Source: Bhargavaea ullalensis
GTDB lineage: Bacteria; Bacillota; Bacilli; Bacillales_A; Planococcaceae
Strand: one strand, 5' to 3'
Length of the DNA: 32,808 nt
Assembly (NCBI RefSeq): GCF_040545425.1
Contig: NZ_JBEPLW010000028.1
Positions 1 to 8,286 of the stretch are shown piece after piece. A program made the translations under genes and the position numbers. Within the stretch, counting starts at the first letter, position 1. Each line of letters begins with the position of its first letter. The notes under the pieces were generated by a model that saw only the letters and a program-made list of their open reading frames with translations, was not told the origin of the DNA and made no database searches.

Positions 1-225
1 GCGGCGATGAATGGCGGGGTAGCCCTCTCGAATGTCGGGATAGCCACGGATGATTCATGAATGTCGCGATAACGCCAGCGAATGTCGGGATAGCGGCGAT
101 GAATGGCGGGGTAGCCCTCTCGAATGTCGGGATAGCCACGGATGATTCATGAATGTCGCGATAACGCCAGCGAATGTCGGGATAGCGATGGTGAAAGTCC
201 GGTTAGCCCTCTCGAATGACGGTTT
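1..225 (+). repeat. 92-bp tandem repeat array, left of the NERD gene
   Basis: Two copies of a 92-bp unit (1-92 and 93-184) appear identical by eye, followed by a partial third copy. Each unit holds four GAATG pentamers, starting at 9, 30, 59, 80, 101, 122, 151 and 172, with degenerate continuations at 193 and 214. The steps are therefore 21, 29, 21, 21 and so on. Each pentamer is followed after six bases by TA, as in GAATGTCGGGATA. There are no unique spacers and no continuous reading frame, since 92 is not a multiple of three. The array runs off the left edge of the window, so its true length is unknown. Confidence 0.9.
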
Positions 226-447
226 TCTCTTCTACCAGAAATTCAACAGTAGGCCAAAAGGCTAATTAATCGAAAAATCCACACTGATCCTTAAGCATCA
301 TTTTTATTTTTATCAACAGGCAAATTTCAATTATGAGACCGAATCCGATATCAAAATCCAAAATTGGCATCAGAGAACGAAGGCCTCGTTTTTCCTGCTC
401 TTTCCTATGTAGATGTTGCGTGATATGGTGGTTGAAAATGAAAGTGG
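226..447. other. AT-rich intergenic stretch before the NERD gene
   Basis: About 220 bases lie between the repeat array and the NERD start codon. They are clearly more AT-rich than the rest of the window. I see no gene, no terminator hairpin and no promoter I would defend. The composition and the flanking repeats fit an accessory insertion. Confidence 0.5.
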
Positions 448-1419
448 GTGGCAGCCGTCAAGGTTAAATCATCTGCCTTATTAATTGTGGATGCCTTGGA
501 ATCCATCATTGAGAGATTTCGTGGAAATCATGAAAAACGTCAGGAATTGGAGCAACAGCTCTATAACCGGAAATCCGGCATTGCCGGCGAACAGAAAGTG
601 CTCGATGCCTTATATTCCATTCAACTCCCACGCGGAAGCAGAGTGTTTTGGGATATTAGTCTGCCGCTTCCGGGCGGGTCATTTTTTCAAGTGGACGTCA
701 TTCTGATCATGCCCTCAGGAATCTTATTATTGGAGTCCAAAAATATCGGAGGCCGACTGAGATTTTATTCGAAGCCTTCAGAACTGCACAAAGTCGACGA
801 GAATGGCACCATCCTTTTGGCGATGGATTGCCCATTTGCACAACTTCAAGATCAAAAAGACAACATGGATTGGTGGTTGGCCAATAATGGTTTCCGGGTA
901 AAGACTGGCGGACTGGTTGTATTGACTGCAAACCCGACAATCGAGGCCATTTCGCGGAATTCGAATATCATCCGGTTAAGGGAACTGCGCTCGATCGTCC
1001 GTCGAATGGCTGAACAACCCCACGTATTGTCGGCTGAACTGTTAAAAACTTTGACCACCGCTATCCAGCTTCAACAGCGGCCCTATCTCCCGTTTCCCTA
1101 TGCTCACCATGTCGGTGTTGAGCCGGAGCATTTGGAGTGGCGGCCCTTGTGTGAATTGTGTTTGTGCCCCTTGGATAAACCCACCTCCAGAAGTTGGTTC
1201 TGCCCAAACTGTCGCATGTCCCATGTACCTCCATATAAGAAAACATTGCTTGACCGTTTTCTTACCACGAGCAATCAAATCACAACAGCAGAGTGCAGCC
1301 GACTATTCAAATGCAACGAACGGACGGCCCTCAGGATTTTGGAACCTTTTAATCTCACCCGTATTGGCAACGGCCCCTCAAGCGCTTATCAAATGGAGTA
1401 CTTGCAGCTGCTTGAATGA
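448..1419 (+). CDS. NERD-domain protein with zinc ribbon and C-terminal helix-turn-helix
   Basis: The 323-residue product has a nuclease-related domain (NERD) at about residues 43-165. It shows the PD-(D/E)XK-like pattern of this family: G47-E48, then VDVILI with D83, then ESKN with E96 and K98, followed by GG. A zinc ribbon follows (C235, C238, C252, C255). The C-terminus (about 275-305) looks like a helix-turn-helix, so the protein probably binds or cuts DNA. The substrate is unknown. The GTG start at 448 is the first start codon after an in-frame stop at 439; its Shine-Dalgarno is weak, so the start is uncertain. The gene has lower GC than its neighbours and lies between two arrays of the same 92-bp repeat, which suggests horizontal acquisition. 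NERD genes occur in defence and plasmid settings, but no partner gene is visible here. Confidence 0.8.
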   Translation: MAAVKVKSSALLIVDALESIIERFRGNHEKRQELEQQLYNRKSGIAGEQKVLDALYSIQLPRGSRVFWDISLPLPGGSFFQVDVILIMPSGILLLESKNIGGRLRFYSKPSELHKVDENGTILLAMDCPFAQLQDQKDNMDWWLANNGFRVKTGGLVVLTANPTIEAISRNSNIIRLRELRSIVRRMAEQPHVLSAELLKTLTTAIQLQQRPYLPFPYAHHVGVEPEHLEWRPLCELCLCPLDKPTSRSWFCPNCRMSHVPPYKKTLLDRFLTTSNQITTAECSRLFKCNERTALRILEPFNLTRIGNGPSSAYQMEYLQLLE

Positions 1420-1430
1420 ATGAAGTGATT

Positions 1431-2212
1431 GAATATCCGGGAAGCAGCCGCAAACGTCGGGATTGCGCCAGACGGTTCCCGAATGTCCGGTTACCGCCCG
1501 CGAATGTCGGGATAACGCCCTCGAATGTCGGGATAACGCAAGACGGTTCCCGAATGTCGGGATTGACCGCCCGAATGTCCGGTTACCGCCCGCGAATGTC
1601 GGGATAACACCCTCGAATGTCGAGATAACGCCAGCCGGTTACCGAATGTCGGGATTCACCTCACGAATGTCCGGTTACCGCCCGCGAATGTCGGGATAGC
1701 AACCTCGAATGTCGGGATAACGCCAGACGGTTCCCGAATGTCGGGATTGACCTCACGAATGTCCGGTTACCGCCCGCGAATGTCGGGATAACACCCTCGA
1801 ATGTCGGGATAACGCCAGACGGTTCCCGAATGTCGGGATTGACCGCCCGAATGTCCGGTTACCGCCCGCGAATGTCGGGATAACACCCTCGAATGTCGAG
1901 ATAACGCCAGACGGTTCCCGAATGTCGGGATTCACCTCACGAATGTCCGGTTACCGCCCGCGAATGTCGGGATTGCACCCTCGAATGTCGAGATAACGCC
2001 AGACGGTTCCCGAATGTCGGGATTCACCTCACGAATGTCGGGTTACCGCCCGCGAATGTCGGGATAGCACCCTCGAATGTCGAGATAACGCCAGACGGTT
2101 ACCGAATGTCGGGATTCACCTCACGAATGTCGGGTTACCGCCCGCGAATGTCGGGATAGCAACCTCGAATGTCGGGATAACGCCAGACGGTTCCCGAATG
2201 TCGGGATAACGG
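1431..2212 (+). repeat. Long 92-bp tandem repeat array, right of the NERD gene
   Basis: About 8.5 imperfect copies of a 92-bp unit start 12 bases after the NERD stop codon. The landmark GGTTACCG recurs at 1489, 1581, 1673, 1765, 1857, 1949, 2041 and 2133, always exactly 92 bp apart. Within each unit, GAATG pentamers step 21, 21, 29 and 21 bp (for example 1481, 1502, 1523, 1552, 1573). The three short subunits and the long one differ in sequence but keep GAATG and, mostly, a T at position 12. Copies differ by point changes without any change of spacing. Short open frames over the array are by-products of the repeat. The function is unknown. Confidence 0.95.
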
Positions 2213-2271
2213 CCGCTGATCTCCACCAAGCGCTTTCACACCACACTCAAACGAGAGGAGTTCCTTCACCC

Positions 2272-2634
2272 ATGACCGAACGCCGAGATATGGAAAAGAA
2301 ATGGAGCAAGGAAAAGTACCTGGTGATGTACCACAGTCAGGCACACTATGAAAAGATCCGCGAAGCGCTGAAGGGGGATTGCACGCCCGTCCAACTGGAT
2401 CAGCTCATCAATGAAGCCAAACAAACACCGCCGACCGCCGGTTCCCGGACGAATGCCTTCCAGCACATGTGGGGGTATTTCAAAAAAACAGCCACCCCGG
2501 AGGAACGCGAGGAATACAGCCGCCTTCAGCAGAACGGTTCCGGACAAAATGAAAGAGAACGGCTGGCGTTCATCCGTTCCCTCGCGGAAAAATATAATGT
2601 TCAGTATCTGCTGGACAGCACGGTTCTTCGATGA
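2272..2634 (+). CDS. DUF1722 (YbgA-like) family protein
   Basis: The 120-residue product resembles the stand-alone DUF1722/YbgA family. It has a WSKEKYLVMYHSQAHY-type N-terminal motif, a central NAFQHMWGYFKK motif and a C-terminal YLLDST motif. The biochemical role of the family is not established; related domains are sometimes fused to DUF523 or found near photolyase genes. The start at 2272 is preceded by GAGAGGAG at 2252-2260 with reasonable spacing; an in-frame ATG at 2290 is possible. The gene directly follows the long repeat array and converges on the sensor kinase gene, with only 16 bases between the stop codons. I see no clear terminator hairpin in that gap. Confidence 0.75.
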   Translation: MTERRDMEKKWSKEKYLVMYHSQAHYEKIREALKGDCTPVQLDQLINEAKQTPPTAGSRTNAFQHMWGYFKKTATPEEREEYSRLQQNGSGQNERERLAFIRSLAEKYNVQYLLDSTVLR

Positions 2635-2650
2635 CCCGCTGCTCACTGAC

Positions 2651-5600
2651 CTAGCAGGGTACTTCCCGCCTCTTTACAGTTTCCTCACCGACAGGCAGCC
2701 GGATGACAATGTGGGTCCCCTTTCCTTTCGCGCTCTCGAGCTTGAATTCCGAGTTGGCGATCAGACGGATTTTCTGCATCGGGTTGCGGAAGCCGATCCG
2801 GCCGGTTTCTTCGCCCAGCAGCACCTTCTGCTGTTCATCTGGGATTCCGGCGCCGTTGTCAAACACGCAAATTTCCACCATGCCCGCGGAGCGCTTCACC
2901 GACCACTTCAGTTCCGCTCCTGCCGACTTGCCCGCCAATCCATGTTTGATCGCATTTTCGACAAACGGCTGGATGGTCATGGAAGGAATCATGCATTCCA
3001 CGGTTTCATCCACATCCTCGAAAATCGTCAGCCGGTCTCCGAAGCGAAGCTTCTCGATCGCCAAATAAGAACGCACGAGTTCCACTTCGTCTTCCAGCGT
3101 CACCAGCCCCTGCTGCTTCTGATAGTCCAGCTTTGTCCTGAAATACACAGACAAATGCTCCAGTGCTTCTCTCATCCGGTCCGGATCGTCGTAGCTGAGA
3201 CCGATGATGGTGTTTAGCGTATTGTACAGGAAATGCGGGACGATTTGCCCGTGATAGCCGGACAACTCTCGTTGCACGGACGCTTCCACTGTCTTTTTCA
3301 TCGCCAGCAGCGAACGGATCCTTGAGAGGAACTTGGCGTCCTCCGCGGCAGGAGAGACAAAGTCCGTCACGCTGTCATTGTCCGCCGCGGCACTGCCGAC
3401 CAGCTCGTTTAATTCAGCAATCAGGAGCACAGGCAGCTCGATTGCCTGATGGCGCCGCCGGATCCACTTCGAGACGCTGTAGCCCGACCGGTCGGGCAGG
3501 CGGACGCCGACAACGGCAAGGTCAAACCGGCTGTGCCGCAGCTCCGCAATGGCATTCATTCCGCTTTGCACGGTAAATACCCGGTGCCCTTCCCCTTCCA
3601 GCAGCCTTCGGAACCTGCCGAGCCGTTCCGGACTGCCATCAACAAGCAACACCTGGATACCCGAACTGCCCTCGCCTGTCCACCCGGCCGGCAAAACGGC
3701 CGGACGCATTGCCGGATCCGCGCCTCCCGCTTCCTTTCCGTTCCCCACTGCTGAAGGCAATTCCAAAGTGAATCGGCATTTCCCGTCCGGCAAGTCCGCT
3801 GCGGTCATCTGTCCGCCCATGAGACCGGCAAGCCGCTTGGCGATCGGAAGTCCAAGATCCATTCCTTCGTCTGCCTTCCCGGAACGGGAACTATGATAAA
3901 ACGGATCAAACAGGCGGGCGGTCTCCAGCCGGTGAGACTCACATCCCGTAATTTGAAGAAGCACCTTCGCCCCCTCCTCTTTCACGCAGACGCGGATCTC
4001 TCCCTTTTCCGTCGTCCTCAGCACAAATGAAGTCACATGGAAGAGAACCTGTCTGAGGCTTTGTTCATCAGCCCAAATCGCCGGAAGACCCGGTTCAACT
4101 TCGAACCGGATCGGCACCGAATCCTCCGTCTCAAGCATCGCCGCCGTTCCTTCGATCATCTCCAGTACCACCGCGGCCGAGATGGATTCGGGGTGCAGAT
4201 TTCCGACAGGCTGATCATCACTTGCGTATTTCAATGTCTCAATCGCGCGCTGCAGGCGCCTTCCCTTCCTGCCGATGGAGAGGGCACGTTCCTGCTGGGC
4301 CCGGTTCAAGTCCCCTTCCTCGCCGCCCATCAAAGATTCCATTTCCGCCAGCATGTCGGAAAGAGGCCCTTCCATTTCGTGTGCCGTCCGGACAAGGAAG
4401 CGTCTCTTGAATCGGTCCTGCACGGCCAGCTCGTCCGAAAGCCGTGCAGATTGGTCAATCGCCTGCTGACGCTTGCCTGCAATGAAGAGGCCAAACATGA
4501 GGCTCATCAACGCGAAGAACAGGAGCGGGATCATCCCGAGCGCCTTGCCCGTCAAAAAGCTGTGCCACAGCATCAGGCCATAGCAGCTGAAGGCAACCGT
4601 TGCGACGAGCAAATATTCCGCTCCGATTTTCTTCTTCGTGAAAGCCTTCACCATCGCCACGATGGCATATGCATATCCACCGGCAAGGATCGACAAGATC
4701 ACACCCAGATTCACACGGATCGGGAATTTCTGCATGGTAAATTCCGTAAAACCGGGCACCAATGGCAAAACAGCAAAACCGGTGAGCAAGAGAATGAGCG
4801 CAGTCCCCCGTCGCGAGCCTGTCCTCCCCATAAACAGCCGCTCAATAAACAAAGCGTACAAAATCGTGGACAGCACCAGTGCGCTCATCTGCACGCTGAT
4901 AAGGACGAACGGGGAAAGTTCCGGAATCACGGTATAGACCAGCCGTTCTTCGACCGTCGCAACATACACGCCGAGCACCAGACAAAAAAGGGCGAAAAAC
5001 AGTTCATGCACTTCTCTTCTCCCGATCAGATAATGCAGCAGGACGATCAGGCTTAGCAGGAAAAAACCGCCGGTGATCATTCCATCCTGAACTTTGGAAC
5101 GGGTGCTTTGAAGGACAATCGCTTCCGTTCCCCCAAAGAGAATCGGGCGGACGAACATTCCGTTTCCGAGACCGTTGTTTTTGGCGTGGATGATCACGTC
5201 CAGCTTTCCGTCCTCACTTTTCCCGAATGCCATGTAGGGTCCTTCCTTGAACGACGCCTCCGCTTCGCTCCGGGCCCCTTCAAGATCGCCTGCCGGAAAT
5301 CCGTTGATGTACACCCGGCTGGCCTGCCGGATGGACCCGATCTTCAAACCAAAATATCCGTCACGCCCAACGTCGATCAAAATGCGGAATGTCCCCTCGT
5401 GGAATCCGTTATTGCCGCTGAACCTTTTTTCGGGAACCCGGGCAAGCCGGTCCGCTCGGGAATTTTCGGGAGGACGCTTCGGATCAACGAATTCGCCGTC
5501 ATAAAACGCCCACTCCCCATTGAGTGCCACCGGCCGGTCGCCGGGTGCCCAGTTTGCAGCGGCTTGTCCTTCCCGGACAGGGACTTCCGGATGGCGGGAC

Positions 5601-5674
5601 CGATCTCCGGCCAGTTCAAGAAACGTCAGAAGAATAATGACCGCGGACAGGAAGATGAAGAAAAACCGTTTCAC
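2651..5674 (-). CDS. 7TM-DISM hybrid sensor histidine kinase with two kinase modules and a degenerate receiver
   Basis: This membrane sensor of about 1007 residues has, in order: an N-terminal anchor; an extracellular sugar-binding-like sensory domain (7TMR-DISM); seven membrane segments; a HisKA-like segment (RTAHEMEGPL) with a degenerate ATPase domain; a receiver-like domain; and a LytS-type kinase with HFLYNTLN, the N-box PFVENAIKHG and DNGAGIP. The receiver lacks the phosphoacceptor Asp, having VVGVRLPD where VxLDVxLP is expected. The first ATPase domain has lost its N-box Asn. The C-terminal LytS-type module therefore probably does the catalysis. I chose GTG at 5674 because AAAGGAG precedes it. 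An in-frame ATG at 5725 adds 17 residues but has a poor ribosome binding site. The gene diverges from the BTAD response regulator, its probable partner, next to the pel genes. Confidence 0.88.
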   Translation of the reverse strand: MKRFFFIFLSAVIILLTFLELAGDRSRHPEVPVREGQAAANWAPGDRPVALNGEWAFYDGEFVDPKRPPENSRADRLARVPEKRFSGNNGFHEGTFRILIDVGRDGYFGLKIGSIRQASRVYINGFPAGDLEGARSEAEASFKEGPYMAFGKSEDGKLDVIIHAKNNGLGNGMFVRPILFGGTEAIVLQSTRSKVQDGMITGGFFLLSLIVLLHYLIGRREVHELFFALFCLVLGVYVATVEERLVYTVIPELSPFVLISVQMSALVLSTILYALFIERLFMGRTGSRRGTALILLLTGFAVLPLVPGFTEFTMQKFPIRVNLGVILSILAGGYAYAIVAMVKAFTKKKIGAEYLLVATVAFSCYGLMLWHSFLTGKALGMIPLLFFALMSLMFGLFIAGKRQQAIDQSARLSDELAVQDRFKRRFLVRTAHEMEGPLSDMLAEMESLMGGEEGDLNRAQQERALSIGRKGRRLQRAIETLKYASDDQPVGNLHPESISAAVVLEMIEGTAAMLETEDSVPIRFEVEPGLPAIWADEQSLRQVLFHVTSFVLRTTEKGEIRVCVKEEGAKVLLQITGCESHRLETARLFDPFYHSSRSGKADEGMDLGLPIAKRLAGLMGGQMTAADLPDGKCRFTLELPSAVGNGKEAGGADPAMRPAVLPAGWTGEGSSGIQVLLVDGSPERLGRFRRLLEGEGHRVFTVQSGMNAIAELRHSRFDLAVVGVRLPDRSGYSVSKWIRRRHQAIELPVLLIAELNELVGSAAADNDSVTDFVSPAAEDAKFLSRIRSLLAMKKTVEASVQRELSGYHGQIVPHFLYNTLNTIIGLSYDDPDRMREALEHLSVYFRTKLDYQKQQGLVTLEDEVELVRSYLAIEKLRFGDRLTIFEDVDETVECMIPSMTIQPFVENAIKHGLAGKSAGAELKWSVKRSAGMVEICVFDNGAGIPDEQQKVLLGEETGRIGFRNPMQKIRLIANSEFKLESAKGKGTHIVIRLPVGEETVKRREVPC

Positions 5675-5725
5675 CGCTCGTCTGCTCCTTTCCCCCTCCA
5701 CCGCTCCGCATAGGCGGTCGCTCAT

Positions 5726-5842
5726 ATAATCCCAAGGCGATGAACCGTTATCCTGTTCGATACCGTCTTTTCCTTATTTTTCTCTCTCACTCATGTATAC
5801 TGAACATATTGAACACTCCATCTGTGATCGGGGGCGTTTCCA
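5726..5842. promoter_or_regulatory. Divergent promoter region between kinase and response regulator
   Basis: This 117-bp region must hold both start signals. On the plus strand TATACT (5796-5801) could be a -10 box, but the -35 is poor. Two TGAACA hexamers lie 9 bp apart at 5801 and 5810, overlapping that -10, and could be an operator. The TTAAGNG boxes of the pel promoters are absent here, so autoregulation by the same boxes is not evident. Confidence 0.4.
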
Positions 5843-6949
5843 TTGATCCGTGCTGTCTTGATCGATGACGAAAAACTGGCTCTTACGACGCTGAGCCGAA
5901 AATTGTCGGAGACCGGCAAGATAGAAATCATCAATACCTATACCGATCCCGCGAAACTGCTCGGAAATCTGGAAAGGGATGCAGCCGAAGCAGCATTCGT
6001 CGATATTGAAATGGGACCTGTCAGCGGACTGGATTTGGCCGAAGAGATTTTGCACCGGGTCCCGGACATGCAGATCGTCTTCGTGACGGGCCATTCAGAA
6101 TATGCAGTGCGGGCGTTTGAGCTCGACTCGATCGACTATATTCTGAAACCGGTTACAACCGGCCGCCTGAACAAGACCGTTGCCCGTTTAAAAGGGAAGG
6201 TGGCAGATGCGAGGGAATCCGCACGGCCGGCTCCGGCTCCGAATCCTCTTTGCATCACCACGCTCGGCGAGTTCCGCGCCTTTTATGGAGGCCGTCCTCT
6301 TGCCTTTAAAACCGCTAAGGTCAAGGAACTCCTCGCCTTCCTGATTGTTCAGCGCAACATCCCGGTCCATCGGGATGTTTTAATCGACTCCCTCTGGCCC
6401 GAGCAACAATACAAAAAAGCGAAAATCCATTTACATACTTGCTTGTCCCACTTGAGAAAAACACTGGAGCAGGCGGGTCACCCGGGGGCCATCAGTTTTT
6501 CGGGACAAAGTTACACGCTGACCCCCGGCCCGCTTGAGCTGGATTTGGATCTGATCCGCGCGGCCAGCGCCGAAGACACCGGAATCCGTTCCATGGAAAA
6601 AGCGGTCGGAGCCTACAAAGGCCGTCTTTTCGAGCAGGAAGCCTATCCGTGGGCAACCAAGCAAGCCGAAGATATTCACCGGCAGGTCATCGTACTGCTG
6701 GACCGTCTGATCGATTTTTACCAGGAGGAAGATCTGGAGCGCGCTTTGGAGTATTTGCATCTGCAGCAGATTCACGATCCTTATCTGGACCGGAGCATCA
6801 GAAACCGGATGCTCGTCCTTGTCCAGCAGGGCAACCGGATGGAGGCGCTCAGGCTGTATGAACAGCACGTCCGCCTCCTCGATGAAGAACTCGGCATCGA
6901 CCCGGATGCCCGGCTGACGGAACTTTACAGGCTGCTCAGCAAAGCCTGA
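5843..6949 (+). CDS. Response regulator with SARP-like winged helix and BTAD domain
   Basis: The 368-residue product has an intact receiver domain: acidic pair D8/D9, phosphoacceptor D54 in FVDIEM, T82 and K102. An OmpR-type winged helix (about 135-235) and a bacterial transcriptional activation domain (about 245-368) follow, the DNA-binding architecture of SARP-type activators. It starts with TTG at 5843, preceded by GGGGGC. It diverges from the large sensor kinase and is probably its partner. I infer that it activates the pel operon and the epimerase gene. Those two promoters carry paired heptamers 11 bp apart at the position where SARP proteins bind, and neither has a good -35 box. Direct proof is lacking. 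Confidence 0.9.
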   Translation: MIRAVLIDDEKLALTTLSRKLSETGKIEIINTYTDPAKLLGNLERDAAEAAFVDIEMGPVSGLDLAEEILHRVPDMQIVFVTGHSEYAVRAFELDSIDYILKPVTTGRLNKTVARLKGKVADARESARPAPAPNPLCITTLGEFRAFYGGRPLAFKTAKVKELLAFLIVQRNIPVHRDVLIDSLWPEQQYKKAKIHLHTCLSHLRKTLEQAGHPGAISFSGQSYTLTPGPLELDLDLIRAASAEDTGIRSMEKAVGAYKGRLFEQEAYPWATKQAEDIHRQVIVLLDRLIDFYQEEDLERALEYLHLQQIHDPYLDRSIRNRMLVLVQQGNRMEALRLYEQHVRLLDEELGIDPDARLTELYRLLSKA

Positions 6950-6966
6950 CTGCCCGTTTTAAATCT

Positions 6967-6996
6967 CACCCGCTGTACGGCAGGCAGCGGGTGTTT
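6967..6996. terminator. Bidirectional terminator hairpin
   Basis: A 9-bp perfect stem (CACCCGCTG at 6967-6975 with CAGCGGGTG at 6985-6993) lies between the convergent response regulator and epimerase genes. It has a short T run on one side and an A/T-rich run on the other, so it may serve both genes. Confidence 0.7.
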
Positions 6997-6997
6997 G

Positions 6998-7966
6998 TCA
7001 TACCGGCAATTCTTTGCTTCCCCCGGATGAGGATTCCATATGAGTTCGAAAAGCCATCCGCTCTGCATTGGCGCTTGCCAGGCTCGCAAGGCCGTCTTCC
7101 AGAGAAGTGGAAGGCACCCAGCCGAGCGCTTTTTTCAGTTTGCGGTGATCCAGCCTGGATTGGCGGATATCCCCGGTTCTTTCCGTTTCATAGACAATCG
7201 GGACTTCCGGAGAGTTGCCGGCCATCATGCCGATCAGCTCCCGGATCGTCGTTTCGGTGTTTCCGGAAAGATTGTAAACGCCGCTCAAATGATCCATGAT
7301 CCCCCGGTACATGGCTTCGGCAACATCGCCCACATAGACGAAATCTCGTGTCTGCCTGCCGTCCCCGTATACGGTGATCGGCTCCCCGGCGAGTAGCTTT
7401 TCTGCAAAGATGGTGATCACGCCGCTTTCCGCGCTGATTTGCTGTCTCGGTCCGTACACATTCGAAAAACGATAAACGAGCGCCTCCATTCCGTAGAGCT
7501 CCGCCCACTTCAGGCAATAAAACTCTCCGTTCATCTTGCTGATGCCGTAAGGGGAAAGGGGATCCGGCGTCTCCGTTTCCTTCAGCGGAAGGTTCGGATT
7601 GTCCCCGTACACCGCGGCCGACGAGCAGAAGGCAAACTTCTTCACCCCGTATTTTGTTGAAAGGTCCAACATATTGACCAGCCCGAGCACATTCGTCTCG
7701 GCGTCCTTCTTCGGGCTGCTGATCGAGTACTGCACACTCGTCTGCGCCGCACAGTGAATCACCGCGTCAAATGAATGGGTTCTAAAGAAATCCTCGCAGC
7801 TGTCGTCTTCTATCCCGCAGATCAGCGAACTGTGGGGAAACCCGATATTCTTTGTCTCGCCTGCCGATAAATCATCAATGATGAAAATGCCGTGGCCTTC
7901 CTTGTGGAACCGCTCCGCGATGTGAGAACCGATAAAACCATACCCACCGGTGATCAGTACTTTCAT
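6998..7966 (-). CDS. NAD-dependent UDP-hexose C4-epimerase, PelX-like
   Basis: The 322-residue product is an extended short-chain dehydrogenase of the GalE/PelX type. It has the Rossmann motif GGYGFIG (residues 7-13), Ser at 115-116 and the catalytic pair Y140 and K144 in YGISK. Enzymes of this group interconvert UDP-GlcNAc and UDP-GalNAc, or UDP-Glc and UDP-Gal. Beside a pel operon, supply of UDP-GalNAc for Pel is the natural role. The substrate cannot be read from the sequence alone. The ATG at 7966 follows a strong GAGGAGGAGAAGGA site. The gene is transcribed separately from the pel operon, since a terminator lies between them, but its promoter carries the same paired heptamers as the pel promoter. 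Confidence 0.85.
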   Translation of the reverse strand: MKVLITGGYGFIGSHIAERFHKEGHGIFIIDDLSAGETKNIGFPHSSLICGIEDDSCEDFFRTHSFDAVIHCAAQTSVQYSISSPKKDAETNVLGLVNMLDLSTKYGVKKFAFCSSAAVYGDNPNLPLKETETPDPLSPYGISKMNGEFYCLKWAELYGMEALVYRFSNVYGPRQQISAESGVITIFAEKLLAGEPITVYGDGRQTRDFVYVGDVAEAMYRGIMDHLSGVYNLSGNTETTIRELIGMMAGNSPEVPIVYETERTGDIRQSRLDHRKLKKALGWVPSTSLEDGLASLASANAERMAFRTHMESSSGGSKELPV

Positions 7967-8034
7967 TCCTTCTCCTCCTCATCCCGGCGAAAAAGAAAGA
8001 GGATTCCTCCTACTTTTCTACCCGCCTTTTTCAT

Positions 8035-8066
8035 AGAATAGGCCTAATCACTTAAAAAACTCTTAA
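8035..8066 (-). promoter_or_regulatory. SARP-type promoter of the epimerase gene
   Basis: On the minus strand TTAAGAG (8060-8066) and TTAAGTG (8049-8055) are direct repeats exactly 11 bp apart. Eight bases then separate the second heptamer from a -10-like TATTCT (8035-8040). The -35 position reads AGAGTT, far from TTGACA, which fits an activator-dependent promoter. The same layout occurs upstream of the diguanylate cyclase gene that heads the pel operon. Confidence 0.65.
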
Positions 8067-8244
8067 ACAAATTTCGACAAAGAGGAAGTTGATTAGGGCG
8101 AAAGGCTCTTCCGGTCAAAAGTCGGCCAGATGGCAGGAGAAAGTTGAGATGGTCCGGTCCGGCACACCACCTGTACGACGCAATGCCCGATCCCTCCTGT
8201 TCACAGCCCAATCCGTCCGAGCCGCCCCCGCCTCCCACTGCAAT

Positions 8245-8275
8245 AAAAAAGGGACAAACCAAGACCGGTTGCCCC
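8245..8275 (-). terminator. Rho-independent terminator of the pel operon
   Basis: On the minus strand a GC-rich hairpin (8251-8275) with about nine pairs and one bulge is followed by six Ts (8245-8250). It lies just downstream of the hydrolase gene and closes the pel operon before the epimerase promoter. The rest of 7967-8286 holds the epimerase promoter and leader. I see no gene in it. Confidence 0.8.
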
Positions 8276-8286
8276 GTGCACAAATC

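Noticed and set aside
1431..2212. CRISPR array
   Set aside because: The repeats have no unique spacers of constant size; every part of the 92-bp unit recurs, and no cas gene is present.
1416..2344. Short reading frames over the 92-bp repeats, giving RMSGYRP-like peptide repeats
   Set aside because: The period of 92 bp shifts the frame at each copy, so no repeat protein can be encoded. The frames come from the DNA repeat.
4037..5056. Plus-strand frame of 339 codons opposite the sensor kinase
   Set aside because: It is antisense to a well-supported kinase gene, has no family motifs and is rich in His, Arg and Gln as usual for shadow frames in GC-rich DNA.
8040..8240. c-di-GMP riboswitch upstream of the epimerase gene
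   Set aside because: I looked for the GEMM core sequence on both strands because of the pel setting and did not find it.
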